Shown in pieces: positions 32,422-43,980 of a stretch of 64,000 nucleotides of DNA. The position numbers were made by a program, and so were the translations under genes. Numbering within the stretch: position 1 is the stretch's first letter; each line of letters starts with the position of its first letter. Origin of the DNA: Hofstenia miamia (lineage: Eukaryota; Xenacoelomorpha; Acoela); the NCBI GenBank assembly GCA_004352715.1, contig SCFE01000008.1, forward strand, positions 2,697,462 through 2,761,461, read 5' to 3'. The notes under the pieces are model-generated. The model did no database searches and was not told where the DNA came from. It saw only the letters and a list, made by a program, of their open reading frames with translations.

Positions 32422-34066
32422 TTTATGATGATAGTAAATAATATTCATGGGGACTTCCATGAGTATTCTCCAAAAAATGCACTGGTTATAAAGGATATTT
32501 TATATTTGTGATACTGACATTTGGGGTCAAACAGTAACGCATTTTCATTTTCACTGTTAAAATGGATGCTACTCATTCAATAATGATTTATTTTTTATTG
32601 AAATGTGTCATGTGTGACTCCTTAGTAGGTTAATCAAGGCAGAATTTTTTTTGAGAAATTCATTTTTCTTTGATCTATGAACACAAAACTACTCAGCAAC
32701 GGAATCTCAAAAAGTTAACATCACGCTTACAAGTATACACCATTTACATCATAAAATACTATTCCTCTATAAAATACATCATATGATAAATTTTATATTC
32801 CTTTAGGGTTAGTACAATATCCTATCAGCAAATATTGGCATATTTGAAATAATAATTACACTAAAAATTAATTGATTCTACATCGTAATGGAATTTCAAT
32901 GGTCCTGTTGCCAGGCATAGATTCCACTTTTTGCTAATTTTTACAATTATTACCCAATATTGCATTAATTTTACTATAATTAAGGTCTTAGGCGCATATA
33001 AATATGCATATATAATGAAGAACAGCAGAGCTTCAATCTTAATTTTTCACTCTAAATGCTAACTATCGCGTAACCAAGCCCATTCTGTAAAAATTATGTC
33101 TGTGATGGGGAAGTCATTACAGACAATTAATTATGGTATTGTTCACTTTCCCAACCTCAGATGAACCTATGAAGTAGATTGAATTTGTCCCATCTATAGA
33201 CATTTGGTCTTCTTTTACATAATAGCATTTTTTCTATTTCAATCCGCATAAGAATTCTCACGGAAATGCTGTGGGCTGGGAATATAAAAAAGGCCTGTAT
33301 AATTCTTTCCTGTATGCATAAATAGGAAACGGAGAGAAATAAACCTCAATGAATATCAATTATAGATTATGGATATGGATTCCTGATAATAATATTTTTG
33401 ATGAGCTCTATATATACATGCATATTGATCGATTATAATCTTGTCTAATTTATTTGACTATGACATACATGTAGTTAAGAAAACAAATTTACGGAAAGTC
33501 AAATAAAAATACAATATTTAAGACATTCGTTCTTGTTTTCAAAGAGTTACAGAAAACTCAAAGCTCGTAAAATTAGAATCGTACTACACAATTGAATATA
33601 CGTACTTCGTGTAGTCGTTTATATATATATATATATATATATATGAAGCTACATTGTACAATTTGATGTATTAANTGGACACTCACGTGGTAGACTTCAC
33701 AAGATTATTTTAATAAGCACAAAATCAACACTTTTTAATGAATTCTTAGAATTCAATATTTATAATGAAAAATGGATTTCGATCAATTCACGAACATCTA
33801 AGCTAAGGATAGCTAACAAAATAGCACAAAAGCAATGTAACATGATATAAATATGTAACAAATCTTAGTACCGCATTGCTGTTGGACTAAGTTTTAAAGT
33901 TGGCTGATTTCCTATAGGAGTTTTTGTGTCCTGACAATCATTGTCAATAATAAAATATACACATAAGGGCTAATATTAGCTACATAAACAAAACATTCGA
34001 AATCATTCCTAAGTAGAACTTTAACATATAAAGCATGCTTTGACATTCGTATTACATGTAACATAC

Positions 34067-34126
34067 CGTCATCCTGCCAACAGCCGATAATGGCTTCGCC
34101 TGCTTCTAAAAGTTTGCGTTTACCTT
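34067..34126 (-). CDS. Possible 60-nt cassette exon (second duplicate copy)
   Basis: Same candidate as the one at 31964-32023, carried by the second copy of the 2.1-kb repeat. Bounded by CAACAG and the donor GTATGT, phase 1 at both ends. The short peptide EGKRKLLEAGEAIIGCWQDD does not resemble a PLAT strand. If used, it would be inserted between exons 7 and 8, exactly in the loop before GAGTNANV. It could equally be a chance open stretch, or an exon fragment captured from another gene. Unrecognised. Confidence 0.2.
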
Positions 34127-34316
34127 CTGTTGGTAAAAGCCTCACATTTAGCATGTGTTTTAAAATATCTTGACTTTTTAATCAAAACATAACGCTTTGA
34201 ATCATGCAAGTTTACTTAACGCATATCTGCATTCATGGATATATATGTGGTACATTTTCAGATCACAATAAATTGATAATTAATGTATTTCCAGTGAAGG
34301 GGAATTCCCATATTAT

Positions 34317-34524
34317 CAGTGACGCAAGAAGGAGAGGACATGGTGGAATTTCTCCTCGTCAAGTTTTCAAAATTGTTATTATATAAATTAAAGAACATTT
34401 TGAAAAAAATAAAAATAATAAAAACTATTTTGGTGAAAGTCTCGGGGAGTTTCACGCTCTTTTGGTGATTCACCTTGATCACAACGAAGATGTCCCCCGT
34501 TAGAAAATCTATACATACACCCTG
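34317..34524. mobile_element. Diverged hAT-type MITE in copy B
   Basis: Identical in position and nearly in sequence to 32214-32421; present because the whole 2.1-kb block was duplicated, not by a new insertion. Confidence 0.6.
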
Positions 34525-36151
34525 TTTATGATGATAGTAAATAATATTCATGGGGACTTCCATGAGTATTCTCCAAAAAATGCACTGGTTATAAAGGATA
34601 TTTTATATTTGTGATACTGACATTTGGGGTCAAACAGTAACGCATTTTCATTTTCACTGTTAAAATGGATGCTACTCATTCAATAATGATTTATTTTTTA
34701 TTGAAATGTGTCATGTGTGACTCCTTAGTAGGTTAATCAAGGCAGAATTTTTTTTGAGAAATTCATTTTTCTTTGATCTATGAACACAAAACTACTCAGC
34801 AACGGAATCTCAAAAAGTTAACATCACGCTTACAAGTATACACCATTTACATCATAAAATACTATTCCTCTATAAAATACATCATATGATAAATTTTATA
34901 TTCCTTTAGGGTTAGTACAATATCTTATCAGCAAATATTGGCATATTTGAAATAATAATTACACTAAAAATTAATTGATTCTACATCGTAATGGAATTTC
35001 AATTATTACAAATGCACTGGTTATAAAGGATATTTTATATTTGTGATACTGACATTTGGGGTCAAACAGTAACGCATTTTCATTTTCACTGTTAAAATGG
35101 ATGCTACTCATTCAATAATGATTTATTTTTTATTGAAATGTGTCATGTGTGACTCCTTAGTAGGTTAATCAAGGCAGAATTTTTTTTGAGAAATTCATTT
35201 TTCTTTGATCTATGAACACAAAACTACTCAGCAACGGAATCTCAAAAAGTTAACATCACGCTTACAAGTATACACCATTTACATCATAAAATACTATTCC
35301 TCTATAAAATACATCATATGATAAATTTTATATTCCTTTAGGGTTAGTACAATATCCTATCAGCAAATATTGGCATATTTGAAATAATAATTACACTAAA
35401 AATTAATTGATTCTACATCGTAATGGAATTTCAATGGTCCTGTTGCCAGGCATAGATTCCACTTTTTGCTAATTTTTACAATTATTACCCAATATTGCAT
35501 TAATTTTACTATAATTAAGGTCTTAGGCGCATATAAATATGCATATATAATGAAGAACAGCAGAGCTTCAATCTTAATTTTTCACTCTAAATGCTAACTA
35601 TCGCGTAACCAAGCCCATTCTGTAAAAATTATGTCTGTGATGGGGAAGTCATTACAGACAATTAATTATGGTATTGTTCACTTTCCCAACCTCAGATGAA
35701 CCTATGAAGTAGATTGAATTTGTCCCATCTATAGACATTTGGTCTTCTTTTACATAATAGCATTTTTTCTATTTCAATCCGCATAAGAATTCTCACGGAA
35801 ATGCTGTGGGCTGGGAATATAAAAAAGGCCTGTATAATTCTTTCCTGTATGCATAAATAGGAAACGGAGAGAAATAAACCTCAATGAATATCAATTATAG
35901 ATTATGGATATGGATTCCTGATAATAATATTTTCGATGAGCTCTATTTATACATGCATATTGATCGATTATAATCTTGTCTAATTTATTTGACTATGACA
36001 TACATGTAGTTAAGAAAACAAATTTACGGAAAGTCAAATAAAAATACAATATTTAAGACATTCGTTCTTGTTTTCAAAGAGTTACAGAAAACTCAAAGCT
36101 CGTAAAATTAGAATCGTACTACACAATTGAATATACGTACTTCGTGTAGTC

Positions 36152-36182
<31 letters not shown>

Positions 36183-36328
36183 GCTACATTGTACAATTTG
36201 ATGTATTAACAATCGTCATTGGAAGACATCAATAGAAATGTTGTTTTGTAGTTATAAAGTGAACTTTTGTCATGCATAATAAAATTAAACATTTTTAAGT
36301 GAAAGTAAGAAACTGCAATGTTCTTTAC

Positions 36329-36554
36329 CAGTAACTTCTCCGGTTTTAACTGTGATGCTAAACTTCATTTGGTTCAAGTCCACTTCACCCTCTGGTACAA
36401 GCTCTCTACGCAAAAGACCATCATCTTCGTCTGAGGCTAACCAACGATTGCACGGAAAGGTAACTGCTGTAGCAGGTTGATGTTCTACTGAAACCACAAT
36501 GTGAGAAAGAAACCATCCCGCTAAAGTTCCCGTCCCATCGTGCTCGGCTACCAA
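36329..36554 (-). CDS. LOXHD1: LOXHD1-like exon 7: end of PLAT 4 and start of PLAT 5
   Basis: Residues 418-493. It completes PLAT 4 with LVAEHDGTGTLAGWFLSHIV and FPCNRWLASDEDDGLLRREL, then begins PLAT 5 with FSITVKTGEVTG. Donor GTAAAG, acceptor GATTTAG. Phase 0 in, phase 1 out, 226 nt. The following intron holds the 2.1-kb duplication with a possible cassette exon. Confidence 0.88.
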
Positions 36555-37149
36555 CTAAATCGAAGATAAAAGTACCTTTAAATATTGTAACACATTTTTA
36601 AAATTAAAAAATTCAGGTAAATATATTGCAAATTACTACTTCATATTACTTTCTGAAGAGTGATTAGCCTGAAATGAAGTTCTACATTCTATTGTGTCTT
36701 CTGCAAATAACAATTAAATTTGGCGGCATTTTAACAGAAGTTTTCTATTCTTAAATTGATAAAGCAATTTTTCATGTGGGAGTTTTTAAAAGAGATGAAT
36801 AAAATAAGCTAATTCAAAAGAAAGGCTTTTAACAATAATATTGAAAGAACTATGTATCCTTTGGTTAAAACAATCTAAACCTTTAACGACTTCTCATTAT
36901 CTCAGAAATTCTAATGAAAGCAATTAGCACATCATAATTAAAAATGATTAAACATTTTTATCTAAAAATATAAATTTACGAAAATATTCATCCAATATTT
37001 GTTTTTTAGATAATCTCAACCCTGAAATACTTGCAAAATTTTGGGTATTCAATTAAAAAAACACGATGTTTAATATTGGTTTATGTTCTCTATTTAATAC
37101 ATATTTCTTATCTTGAAAAATCATTTCTGGGTAAACTTAGTCATAATCA

Positions 37150-37195
37150 AAGCCGTAACTAGGGGGGGGGAGAGGGCGCATGCCCCAAAACATGC
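37150..37195. mobile_element. Possible hAT 5' terminus
   Basis: CAAAGCCGTAACTAGGGGGG resembles hAT element ends and precedes the hAT transposase relic by about 220 bases. A matching right end beyond 39124 was not found. Confidence 0.35.
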
Positions 37196-37412
37196 AAAGT
37201 ATTTTCGAAATTATATCAGTTTTAGATTTCTGGAAAAAAATGAAATAGTAAAAGATATTGAAAAATATGAACTTGGCTGTATACTAATGTTTAACGTGAA
37301 ATGTGTACAGTGAAAATATTTTGCTAATTAGAATGTAATCTTGTTCTTGGAGTTCATTTCTTTGTGTTAAATTTGTCTATCTGTATGACCCTCGATTATT
37401 GTAGATTATAAT

Positions 37413-39124
37413 GTCTCTTTCCAAGTATGGAAAAGAGCCAGTGAAAAAACATGAAAATGAACAGCGCCCAAGTATTTCAACAGGGCCAGAATAATCATAT
37501 GAATCTGCAGGTAATTGTAGTGAAGTCGATAGGGAGCATATTGAACCTGTGGCTTCTACCCATGCATCTGGAAGATCCTCATTTTAGGATTTGGGAACAC
37601 ACCACACTCATCCAAAACACCCAGTTATAACATCAGACCCAAATACTGATATAGGTGGAAAAAAGCGATATTTTAACTAAGACTGGTTTAACCAGTTTCC
37701 CTGGTTAGAATATTCAGTTAAAGAAGATGCTGCCTTCTGCTACTCCTGGCGTATTTTTCCATCAGTGGGTGGTCGTGATAATAAGAGGTTTACAGAATCT
37801 GGAGTGCACCAGTGGAAAAAGGGTTTCAAAAAATAAAGAAACATAATTGCAGTGAATGAAATAAAAGATGATTCTCACTGTGGCAAAATTATCTGGGAAC
37901 CTTAAATGACGGAAGTATTGCTACGAAACTGTCAAAAAAACATTCGGTTCTTGTGAACAAAACTGGGATTACATGTCAAAAAATTCTTTCTTGCAAAACA
38001 AAGATAAGTTTTGCGTCGTGACGATAAAATTAGTAAATCGCAACGAAGAGGGAACTTTTTGGAACTTTTTTCTCTGCTTAACGACTTTGATCCCGTCTTT
38101 AGTGCAAAACTTAAAGCATAACATAGCAGATATCATCCGTGCACACATCACAAAAGATGTTAAGGCAGCGGAGCTGGCTACAATCATTGTGGATGAGAGT
38201 AGAGATATTTCAAAAAAGGAACAAATAAGCATTTGCGTGCGTTGAATTTAGTGAAAAAGATGCCGGCACATTTTGCAAAAAGAATTTTTGGATTTTCAGG
38301 GAGCTGAGAACTTGGATGCCAAATCAGTTCCCAAACAAATAATAAGTGAGATAGAGAAACTTGAAACTAGCAATTTCAACACAGAAGCCCAATGTTACGA
38401 CGGCGCAAGTATTTTGTCAGGCCACATCAGTGGAATTCAAACAAAGGTAAAAGAACACTTTCTAAATGCCCAATATGTACACAGGTTAAATCTGTTACTT
38501 GTGAACATTTGTGGGAAAATCAACTTTGAAAATGAGTTTTTTGGATTAGTAGAAGCAATTTAAGTAACGGTCTATTGTTCACAAAAAATTTGTTAAATTC
38601 CAACGGAATAAAATAAATATCAAAGACGTTTGAGTGACACCCGATGGTCATGTCGGTACCCCTCCCTGGCCTCCATTTAAACAAGATTTCAATATATCCT
38701 AGAAGTTTTAAAGCATTTCACTGACTACAGGTTGGTAAAAGGAGATTCAAAGCTTGTTGTCGAGGCTCGTGAACTATTGAGTCGAACTTTGGACATATTC
38801 TTCATCACCCGCTCTAAAGTCCTGACAATGCTATTTTCGCCTACAGATAGGTCGAGTGAATATTTATTAAGAAGCAGCATAAAAATGGGGAATGCTATTG
38901 CTAGGACTACAGCTGTAAATTCAACAATCGATTCAAAACGAGAGTCTCGCTGGTCTACTGTAAGGGCTATTATTGAACTGTATCTGAAAACACCATACTT
39001 ATACACCTCCAACGTAAAAGGAGGCGGGAACAACATACTCTTGAGGACAGCTATAATTTGTTCTCAACTGGACAGCGTTGTTCAGTACAAGAACAACAGG
39101 ATTGACATCAAAAATGCAAATTAG
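37413..39124 (+). pseudogene. hAT transposase relic (TTF/DUF4371, ZMYM-like)
   Basis: Broken frames in order: the TTF-type zinc-finger stretch with WFNQFPWLEYSVKEDAAFCY (about 37688) and the Phe-Thr-Glu-x-Gly-x-x-x-Trp-Lys-Lys block; LATIIVDESRDISKKEQISI (about 38178), the first catalytic Asp region; CYDGASILSGHISGIQTKVK (about 38393) and YVHRLNLLLVNICGK, the second. A 130-residue frame at 38732-39124 follows. Several stops and a jump near 38570 make it inactive. These proteins cut and paste hAT elements in the nucleus. Confidence 0.7.
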
Positions 39125-39449
39125 CATATATTTTTCTCTTATTGATGCATTTAAGTCAGAAATGACAAGAAGATTTTCACCAACAAATATTGTATTATGA
39201 AGGGTATTGACGCCCTTCTAAGACCAGAGGCGCCTCCATCATGCGTCAACGACTATACCTGTTGCTCAATCAAAAGAAAATGCCAATTTCTTGTGCTTTG
39301 ATTCTTATATATATATATATATATACTGTATTGTAGAGGTGCGAGCATACTGTTATCAATAAACTGTAAATATTTTTAAACTATACTACACTTTATATCC
39401 CTAATTGAATATTGCATGTTCTTAAAAAAATTCAATGATATATTGCTTA

Positions 39450-39675
39450 GGCCATGGTTAGCCTAGTGATTGGTTCAAAAGTGATCTGTCACATTTTGAT
39501 TGAATCGCATATCTAACCACTCGAGATAATTAGGGATGTGACGATCATAAGGAAATCGAATGCGCACGATTTCTATGTAATCGTCACATCGCTAATTATC
39601 TCGGATGGTTAGACATGCGATTCAATCAAAATGTGACAGATCACTTTTGAAAAAATCACTAGTCTAACCGCGGCC
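39450..39675. mobile_element. Harbinger-like foldback MITE with TTA target site
   Basis: 226 bases. The left GGCCATGGTTAGCCTAGTGA mirrors the right end, whose complement starts GGCCGCGGTTAGACTAGTGA. The arms are about 100 bases and very similar, including GTGATCTGTCACATTTTGAT. TTA occurs at 39447-39449 and 39676-39678. A 3-bp TWA duplication and a GG-starting terminus fit PIF/Harbinger. Confidence 0.75.
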
Positions 39676-39757
39676 TTAGTTGTAAATTTAATAATTGATC
39701 TTTGTTTGATTGTTTAATTATTAGTGCTTCTGCTATTTTATGATGTTGTGATCTTAG

Positions 39758-40027
39758 TCAGATGTAAAAATTTATTTTCTTCTCTTGGTTAACGTTTGTG
39801 CATAAACATTTCGGATTTAAGTGGTCATTCATACGTTGCATAATTCTTGTACCCAAATGTCGCTTCGATTCGCCGAAGTATGATTTTTCACAATTATCAG
39901 ATTTATATGTATAAACTAAAAAAGAAAATAATTTGTTTGGGACTTGGTCTTTATGTCGAAACATAGTTTTTGCTTTGTATGATGTAAATATTGGAATGAT
40001 CTTGGTCCTTTTTAATATGGTATTCAT
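39758..40027 (-). pseudogene. Penelope-like element GIY-YIG endonuclease fragment
   Basis: 89 residues with FRHKDQVPNKLFSFLVYTYK, then CEKSYFGESKRHLGTRIMQR. This is the GIY-YIG pattern found at the C-terminus of Penelope-type reverse transcriptases: a Tyr-x-Tyr strand, a Cys, Tyr-Phe-Gly-Glu and the following Arg. No reverse transcriptase part was seen upstream, so it is a 5'-truncated copy, as is usual for retroelements. Confidence 0.55.
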
Positions 40028-40639
40028 TCTAATTTTTTTCTTTAAATTTTTTCTTGATTTTCTGTATAGAGAAGCTTTAGATAAACACCGGTCTTTGTTT
40101 TATATATATGTAAATCACTGTTTATACAATTCCAGAGGAATTTACTGATGCTTAAACAGATAAATATGTGTTGTAGAAAATTATATTTTAGCCTGTAGCA
40201 TTTTAATCCACCTCTATGGTTTCAACTTAGACTAGATGAAATTTCAAAATCTAACCAAGTATTTAACCAGCGTTGAATCTGGAATTGCAATTCCGGGGTG
40301 CCAGTTTCATTTAAGGGGGTGTGGCAAAATCATAACATGGTCTAGAGTTGGAGTCAATTGATGGTATGTTTGCAATATCGGAAAAATGGAGATATATTTC
40401 ATACAGGATATTTAGTTAGTTTAAGAGTAAGATAATATAATTTTTAATCTAAAATATAATTATATTTATCAAAAGGGAAATTTAGAGAGAATGAATTCGT
40501 GACAAGATATTACCAAAATCTTTCCTAGCGCTAAGTCTATATTATGGCTATAAACAAATTCTTTATTGTAAATGAACATTACTATGCACAGCAAATATAT
40601 AATTATTAAAAAATAGCAAGCCGATACCATGTTTGACAA

Positions 40640-41460
40640 AAATTTATTAGAATACGATCGAAAGCAACTCCAAAATCTACTTAGTCAACAAAGATTTTAG
40701 ATGAAGTTTCTTTAACACAATTGCAAAATATATTAGATTCCATTGAAGGCTCTTCTAGTGACAACGATGAATTTTGGGCTTGCATAACAGACGGAGTTCC
40801 ATAAATAAAAATGAAGTTTCCGGACATCAAATCTTTATGTCAAAACTACGACATATTACTTGTTTAGTCCATGCTATTCACAGAGTGTGTGAGAAAATTA
40901 GTAAAGTAAAGCCGATTTTTAAAAGGAAATGCTGAAAAAGTACGTATCACCTCACCAAGAATTTTAATAAGCTGACACAGGCCATTGATTTTTTTGAAAC
41001 CATGAAAACCAACATATATACATGTAAGATGTCAGTTTGCAAATCCTGAGATTAAACTAGTAATGCCTGATCTCCAATAACGATATATTTCATTACTGAA
41101 ACACTGACAGCTTTTTTTCCAACTTTAATTCATTTGCTTCTCGAACTCAAGGTTGAACTTGTTAAAGTCCTAGCGAAAACAATGATTTTCAGTGCCTACA
41201 TTTACCAGTTTTCGAAATCATTCAAATGATGAGAAATAATTGATTCATGAATTCTGTCCAACATCAGTAGACGTGGAAATGTTATTTTTGCTACACAACC
41301 TAATTTTGGTAGGACACCAAATGTATGTGCCTTTTTTAGCAGGCAATCTATAAATGACTTTGCATATGTTTTTGTTTTGATGTTCATATAATACATATGT
41401 TAGAGGCATAGGTGCAGTGCACAGTTGGGCTTTTTGAGGTGAATACATTTACTAACGTTG
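40640..41460 (+). pseudogene. Heavily decayed hAT-like transposase relic
   Basis: Across shifting frames the stretch at about 40838-40925 reads ITCLVHAIHRVCEKISKVKP, like the Cys-x-x-His-x-x-His-Arg segment of another hAT group. The rest is broken by many stops. Family assignment tentative. Confidence 0.35.
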
Positions 41461-42533
41461 TTAGCACTGCAAATGCGAATTTATTGTTAACAATAACCTA
41501 AATTTAAATTGTACAGCCTACATTACATAGAAGATTCACTTGATAACACTGTCATATTATTGGAACAGACACTGATACCAAAAATCTTGCCTCCTCTGCA
41601 TGCTCTCATACCTTTTCATTCTCAAATGAAAATTAACGATAATGCAGTCTTATGTCAGATGTAAATGCTGCTGTGAATATCATTTATGCATAAATTATCT
41701 TTGAAAAATGAGAGACTTGTTTCTCAATGTATCACTAAACAAAGTTAAGTCTGATATCAGCGCTTGCTCCGGGGGGATAATCATTTTTCCCCGAGAGGGC
41801 ATTACCCCCCGAGATACCCCAGTAGATTCTTAACTGTATTTAACAATATTGTATCATAGAAATAGGGAGACAATGATTTACATATTTTAACAGGTAAAAT
41901 ATGTATTATTGGTAGTTATGTGCTTGGAACCTATGAAAATAATTAGTATTTTGTTGGGACCACAATTATTAGATTGATGTTGGAAGGAATATTTTAAAAA
42001 AATATGTTTGTAGAACAAAGTTATAGAGCCTTGCTGGATAGGAATCAAATCTATTGGAAAAGTGACTAAGAAAATAGAGCTTTAAGTGAAATATTTCCAT
42101 AAAATTAATATTAAGTGACAACTGGTTTCCATAAGTTGCTTGCTTATACTTGGTATACATTTGACAGGCCCTATAATTCATAAAACTCGCCAATATAAAA
42201 CTACCTACGTCTATCACGTCTCAAAAAGCTATTGCTTGAAGCTGAATAATTTCATTAAAATATGTCAGAAAATTAGTTTGCACCTTGGTTGGTTTGCTTA
42301 CATTCCCATTGTCATTGCATTACTTTGAAGTTTCGCTTTAAAATACATTATTACAAAAAAACGGAATGCAGGGAAAGTTTTCGATTTTCTTTCCCCAATG
42401 TTTTGCTATTATTGGTAGTGGGAGTGGTGATGAAATTCGTTCTACAAAAACGCCCTCTGATTATTCAGCTACACAATTGATGTACAGACGAGGGAATACA
42501 GTATATACAGAATTCGTCAAGGCAAGAATTTAC

Positions 42534-42688
42534 CTTTGTTAGTCGTTTTAAGTCAACGCACTCAAATATGCAATCATCAACAGAACCTCGTTCGAATTTA
42601 TCAATGTGCGTTGCCGACTTCCGTACTTTTCGCATCCCGCTATCACCTTGAGTACCAAACAGAGTTATAAACACGTTAGCATTAGTTC
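42534..42688 (-). CDS. LOXHD1: LOXHD1-like exon 6: middle of PLAT 4
   Basis: Residues about 366-417. The split glycine codon joins to GTNANVFITLFGTQGDSGMR and continues with HIDKFERGSVDDCIFECVDL, a typical PLAT middle. Donor GTAAAT after ACAAAG, acceptor TTTAG. Phase 1 in, phase 0 out, 155 nt. Any extension of the frame past 42534 reads into the intron. Confidence 0.88.
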
Positions 42689-43650
42689 CTAAATTATACT
42701 AGTGTTTAACTATAAACAAATTTAAAATTTGCTATTGTGCTAGAGCTAAAATTTAATTACTAATCTATCACAATGAGAAACATCTTTGAAAAATACTAAA
42801 ATATATTGAAAAAAACCCGTTTGATTTTTACAGAAATTCGAAATATAGAACAACGAATAGCCAACGACTAATGTTATTAACACACGATGATTATATTTTT
42901 AATTTAAATTCATGACGATGTGTATCATTTAAAAGTTCAGGTTCTATATTTTAGGTAAAAATATGCTTACAAAGCTTACGTATACAAAGTTAATAATTCC
43001 TCTGAATTCTTGCTAATCACGATGAAGAGGAAATTTGACGTCGGTTTCTACGCTTTCGCGGAGAAAATAATTGATTTTCGAAACGAAACGGTCGGAAAAG
43101 ACGTGACACAGTTTAAATGACAGAACGAACAATTAGTCTCATTAGCACCTACATTTGCTGCTTGAAATAGGGAATCATAGAAGATGCAAATATTCCATTT
43201 CAGAAGCCCAAAATAAAAGAACTATCTTCGGAGAGGACGGGGCATGTTCAAGGGTGTGGAAAAGGGGTGTAAAGTTTTAATTATTAATAATTAGAAGCTT
43301 AACCTTTCTTATGCCAAGGCCTGGCAATATGCATTGAAAACCTATATTTTGAGGTATTATGCTAATCATTTAAACTATAGAATTATATTAGGGTTCTATA
43401 CATTAACGTAAGACGTTAATTGATTGGTTAAAATTTTTTAGTAAGGCAAGTAAGGCTTTTCTAACATAATATATTGATAATGCCCTCAAAATTATGCTTA
43501 CCAACATTTTCAATAAATTGCAAGAACGATTTTTAATCATATTTTATAATTACAAAAAAGCTTAAGTTGTTAACGATCTTTCGGCAGATTATTTTGAACT
43601 ATGAAACAAAATTTTAAAACTTTTATCGAATTTCGTATTCAGAAACTCAC
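42689..43650 (-). other. Intron 5
   Basis: 962 bases, GT-AG. A GC-richer patch at 43030-43110 is unexplained. Nothing else seen. Confidence 0.75.
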
Positions 43651-43980
43651 CAGCATGTGGTTCTGTGCCAGTATGAATTGATATTTTATATCTGATAACG
43701 GAAGAAGGAATCTTAACATCTGCTCCTGTAGCGGGTAACTCTCGTAGTGGTTGATAAGGTTCTTCATCAGATGCCAACCATTTGTTACAAGGAAACACAT
43801 ACAAAACTCCATTGCTAACGCCTGTAATGCGAGAAAGATGCCATCCGGGTGCGAGACCACTCTCATCATGCCATACGCGCATTTTATATGGAACACCAAC
43901 ATCTTCCATGTGGACTTGCATTCGCTCGCTTGAGCTGGACCGAAATCCATTTTGGGAAATCATAACTTCTTTGGATTTTC
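43651..43980 (-). CDS. LOXHD1: LOXHD1-like exon 5: most of PLAT 3 and start of PLAT 4
   Basis: Residues about 256-366. It carries VGVPYKMRVWHDESGLAPGW, then FPCNKWLASDEEPYQPLREL, completing PLAT 3, and starts PLAT 4 with YKISIHTGTEPHAG. The donor is the consensus GTGAGT, the acceptor GCTTAG. Phase 1 at both ends, 330 nt. Two overlapping frames on each strand here are shadows. Confidence 0.9.

Larger units (their letters stand above)
31577..33674. repeat. 2.1-kb tandem duplication, copy A
   Basis: Starts TGGACACTCACGTGGTAGAC and ends with a TA microsatellite and GCTACATTGTACAATTTGAT. It is nearly identical to the sequence from 33676. It lies in intron 7 and includes a possible cassette exon and a diverged hAT-type MITE. 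Confidence 0.92.
33676..36210. repeat. 2.1-kb tandem duplication, copy B with internal repeat
   Basis: Same sequence as copy A with scattered differences and a 4-base insertion near 33800. At about 35005 it jumps back about 410 bases (to AATGCACTGGTTATAAAGGA) and runs again to the end of the unit, so one part is present three times in all. The single N at 33675 sits exactly at the boundary, so a misassembly or haplotype join is possible. Confidence 0.9.
31395..36328 (-). other. Intron 7
   Basis: 4934 bases, almost filled by the duplicated block. TA microsatellites at about 33622 and 36155. If the duplication is an artefact, the true intron is about 2.5 kb shorter. Confidence 0.8.
36555..42533 (-). 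other. Intron 6
   Basis: 5979 bases. Holds the hAT relic, the Harbinger-like MITE, the Penelope fragment and the decayed hAT-like stretch. A patch of G and C runs near 41770-41825 (CCGGGGGGATAATC, then CCCCGAGAGGGC) is unexplained. TA microsatellite at about 39306. Confidence 0.75.

Noticed and set aside
32101-32460. Paired frames of 60 and 101 codons, repeated at 34204-34563
   Set aside because: They lie in the duplicated block over the MITE, carry no recognisable motif, and recur only because of the duplication.
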